64,000 bases of DNA, taken from Embiotoca jacksoni (Eukaryota; Chordata; Actinopteri; Embiotocidae). The stretch is from contig JAKOON010000005.1 in NCBI GenBank assembly GCA_022577435.1, positions 6,841,224 through 6,905,223 of the forward strand, read 5' to 3'. The notes under the pieces are model-generated. The model saw nothing but the letters and a program-made list of their open reading frames with translations, searched no databases and was not told where the DNA came from. Positions 60,992-64,000 of this stretch are shown here, piece after piece. The translations under genes were made by a program, and so were the position numbers. Position 1 is the first letter of the stretch; every line of letters begins with the position of its first letter.

Positions 60992-63900
60992 CAAGATATC
61001 GGGTTGTGTGTTTCCTGCAGGCCGTTCTCCTGCTCTCTTTTCCCACATTTCCTGTGGATCTCTTCTAAATAAAGGTAAAATGCTGACCTATCTAACATTT
61101 CATAAGAAAACACACAAGCATGTACCGAGGTTGTGAAATGCTAACATCAGTGATACTATGCTATCAATGACAATGTAAACATGGTGTGAAGGTACCGTAT
61201 CATGTTTTCACTGTTCAAAGCTCTGACCGCTAACCCTGGTCCAACTCTTCTGGGAACGTCCTCACCAGTTTCCCAGATTTTTTTTCCACCCCTCCATCTT
61301 TGTGGGGGCATTTGAGTCTCAAAAGCTTAACGCATGTGCCTAACTCAAGATTTACGGGTGATGAGCTTCAGAGAAGACACAGGATCATGGTCTTTCACGT
61401 AATTCCCATGTAAGACAATGGAAACCCTGCAGAGCCTTTCCTAAATTAGCGCTCACTCTCAGTGGCCTTGTTGCACCGTCTTCCTGTGCAGAGCCGTGAG
61501 CAAGCAGTAACTCTGGAGGAAGGGCAGGAGATCGTGGGAACCGGCGTGTCACCGCAGCCTGGGCCACGTCCTGAAGAAAGCTCCTTCCAGAGAACGTGAC
61601 AAACTCTGCAAGCTGCAAAGGAGGGGTAAAGAAACCAGAGAGGAAGCTGGAGAACAATGAAGGAATGGATGTGACACTACTGCTCGGACATAGGTTTGGG
61701 TGGGAACCCAAAAGTCTGTTGTACTGGAGTTAGAGCCAGGCTTTCTAAAACTCATTGACAAAAAACAAGCCCCAGTTCCCACAGTGACCTTTCCCACGCT
61801 GCTGCTCGTATTGTATATTTATACTTCGAACTGTTGAACTGTTTCCCCTCTGACTGGTACACTGCATGTTTGTCTTTCCTTATCTTTGTGGACGTGCTTC
61901 TGCTGTTGTTATTTTGAACTTGATCTCGGCTTTATTCAGGCCTCTTGGCTGCAGAGATTTCTGTTATTGTAAGTTGTTGGTATCTGAGTGTCCCTGCAGA
62001 AAAAGAGCAATAAAGTGGGGAACAGAAAGACAGGCTTTTTTAAACAATTCTTTGCCTTACAACACCTGGCTTTTTAGAACATTAAAACATTAGAAATTCA
62101 GTCAGAAACTACAGCCAGCTATCCACAGCAAGGTCATAATGCATCACAGTCCAAATCATTTTCATGTCCTTTCCAACAGGTTTATCAGACCTGCTTAAAG
62201 GTATCAGGTTAGCTTCTTATTGCTGGTGTTTTAAGTTAAATGGTAAAAGTTAAAGGGTCCTTACACACTGAAAGCATTTTGAATAAATGACACGAAAATG
62301 TGAAAATGCTGGTATCAAAACTATTCACCGATACGATTACGAAAGTTGTTCAAAAAAGGTCCAAATAGATTCACACCAGCTCATTCTTCAGCAAAAACGG
62401 ATTCAAAATGGCAAAAATATATTTTTAAAATTAAAGTATATCTTTGTGTGTGAAAATGTCGATTCTGTTATAAACATAAGCTCCTTTTTCTTTTAAACTG
62501 ACACACAAATGCTTTAAGGTGGCCTGCAGATCCTGCTGCATGTGTGCTTCTTCTGCAGCATCCCAATGAATATTCACTACAGTGGAAACTATGCATGTCA
62601 CAATACCAGAAATGCGATGTGATCGGTTGATGCCTTTATTTGTGGTGTGAAAGATACGTAAAGGCCTTAATACTAGGACTGTATAATGATATTTTTATGA
62701 TATGTTAGCAAATCTGATGAAAAGACCAAATCCAACAATGAATTGATCCAAGGATTGCTGTATATCTAAGGCCTGATGTGTTTTATTTTATGTGACACTG
62801 AACTCAATTGTTGTACTAAAATGATTAAAACATGCAGTTGCATTGGGTGACAATATCTTCATTTCTGTCAGTGCACCAAATGTGTGTTAATCCACACCTG
62901 CAAATTGTCATGTGCAGATCTTGCTTCTGTTTGAGTGTAATTTGTTTAAAACACAGTGGCTTAGCTGTTTTTATTGAATTATAGGAAAGTTTTTAGAAAA
63001 ATCAAACATATTTCGGACTCATTTTTGGTCTTTCAAGCAGAGTTGTGGTCTTTTTATGGAATTTGTTAAGAATTCGATGTATATTTTGTTCTAAATATAA
63101 ACAGAATATTTAACAATGACAAAATTTGAAGTTTATTTGGATGTGTTTGGATAATAAAATACGAAGGCACTGGCATGGCCCTCAGGAGCTCCTTCCTGAA
63201 GATAGACAGCCGCGGCCAAAAGGTAACGACTGCAGTCTATTCAATGCTTTATACAGAGAGCTAGAGAGTGGCTCAAAGAAACAAGGCCACATGTTACCTC
63301 AGACTGAAGAGAAGATTCAAATTTCTGTACAACAATGATGCACAACACAAAGAAAGTCAACACTGGAGTGGCTTCAGGACAAGTCTCTGAGTGTCCTGAG
63401 GGATCCCCAGACAGTGTTCAGATTAGAAAATCTCTGTTTGTACAGCAGAAGCCCACAATTTAATCTGAGAGAAATAACTGGTTTGAAACCTAAAGAGACA
63501 TACTGTAACCAAGAGGAACCAGGCCTACTGATGCTTCAATAGATACTGTATATTCAACCACCTGAATGCAAATGTAAAATTTGCATTTGACATCTTTGTT
63601 AATCTGCAAACCTGTTAATCCTGGAAATACAAAGAATTTATTTTACTACATAAATACACACTGGCTGGATTACAAACATGATATGAAGAATGTCAATTAG
63701 TAAATCTGGTAAATCAGAAAAATGTTAATACTAAACACAGCAGTGAAATGTTCTCTGCCACTGTTATCAATTTACTTTCTGCTAAAATACGCAAAAATGT
63801 GCTAAATGACTGCACAATTATTACACCGGGTTATGCCAGGCATAGTTCAAAAATTGGAAGAATTATGGTCAGGTTTAATACAGAAAACGTCCACAGTGAC

Positions 63901-64000
63901 ATATAACATTTCACCAAAATCACAATCTTTCTCTGACACTAACCACTGAACTTTTATTTCCTGAACTGAACCACAGATGGGAGTCGAGATACAAACCTTG
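60992..64000. other. Right flank to window end, no gene recognised
   Basis: This is AT-rich DNA without a supportable exon, tRNA or intact mobile element. Overlapping minus-strand frames at 61385-61797 contradict each other in frame and have no recognisable domain. The plus-strand frame at 63126-63338 has no domain either. Confidence 0.5.

Noticed and set aside
61385..61797. Overlapping minus-strand frames as a proline/serine-rich protein
   Set aside because: Two frames overlap with equal plausibility, neither has a domain, and local GC richness alone explains the open length.

Overview
The window looks like nuclear DNA from a teleost fish, probably a spiny-rayed (acanthomorph) species. It carries a tRNA-headed V-SINE-type retroposon in many copies and several low-complexity and interspersed repeats that I recognise from memory as typical of teleost genomes. 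It has no bacterial gene structure and no convincing protein-coding exon. I assign no protein-coding gene. The open frames in the repeat array are short, several open only from TTG, and they recur only because the DNA recurs.

The dominant object is a head-to-tail megasatellite at 2084-54984 (about 52.9 kb). It has 35 direct copies (U1-U35) of a unit of about 1.53 kb, none inverted. It begins and ends at the same phase of the unit. The first and last copies are internally deleted (U1 by 499 bp, U35 by about 230 bp). Each unit contains, in order: a variable head (H1, H2 or H3); a 600-bp single-copy-like segment with an IRF/ISRE-like GAAAGTGAAA motif; a segment of about 300 bp; an embedded tRNA-derived SINE (about 280 bp) with three alternative 3' tails (T1, T2, T3); and a final segment with a GC box, a strong CTCF-core-like motif and a CCAAT/TATA-like sequence.

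The array is a mosaic. U1-U14 are uniformly H1/T1 with a 1539-bp period. U16-U34 are mostly H2/T2 with a 1528-1529-bp period, interrupted by H1 or T1 units. U15, U33 and U35 have the third tail, and U34-U35 are the most divergent, as expected for an array edge. Multi-unit duplications are visible: U10-U11 = U12-U13, U4-U5 = U8-U9, U2 = U7, U3 = U6, and the run U23-U25. This is the signature of unequal exchange and gene conversion.

The left flank (1-2083) and right flank (54985-64000) are AT-rich, apparently non-coding DNA. The right flank holds a teleost-type interspersed repeat with three nuclear-receptor DR1-like sites (about 58741-59135) and a MITE-like inverted repeat (60579-60991). The most interesting hypothesis is that the array is a CTCF-motif-bearing macrosatellite, comparable in architecture to mammalian DXZ4. 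That is inference from motif and layout only.
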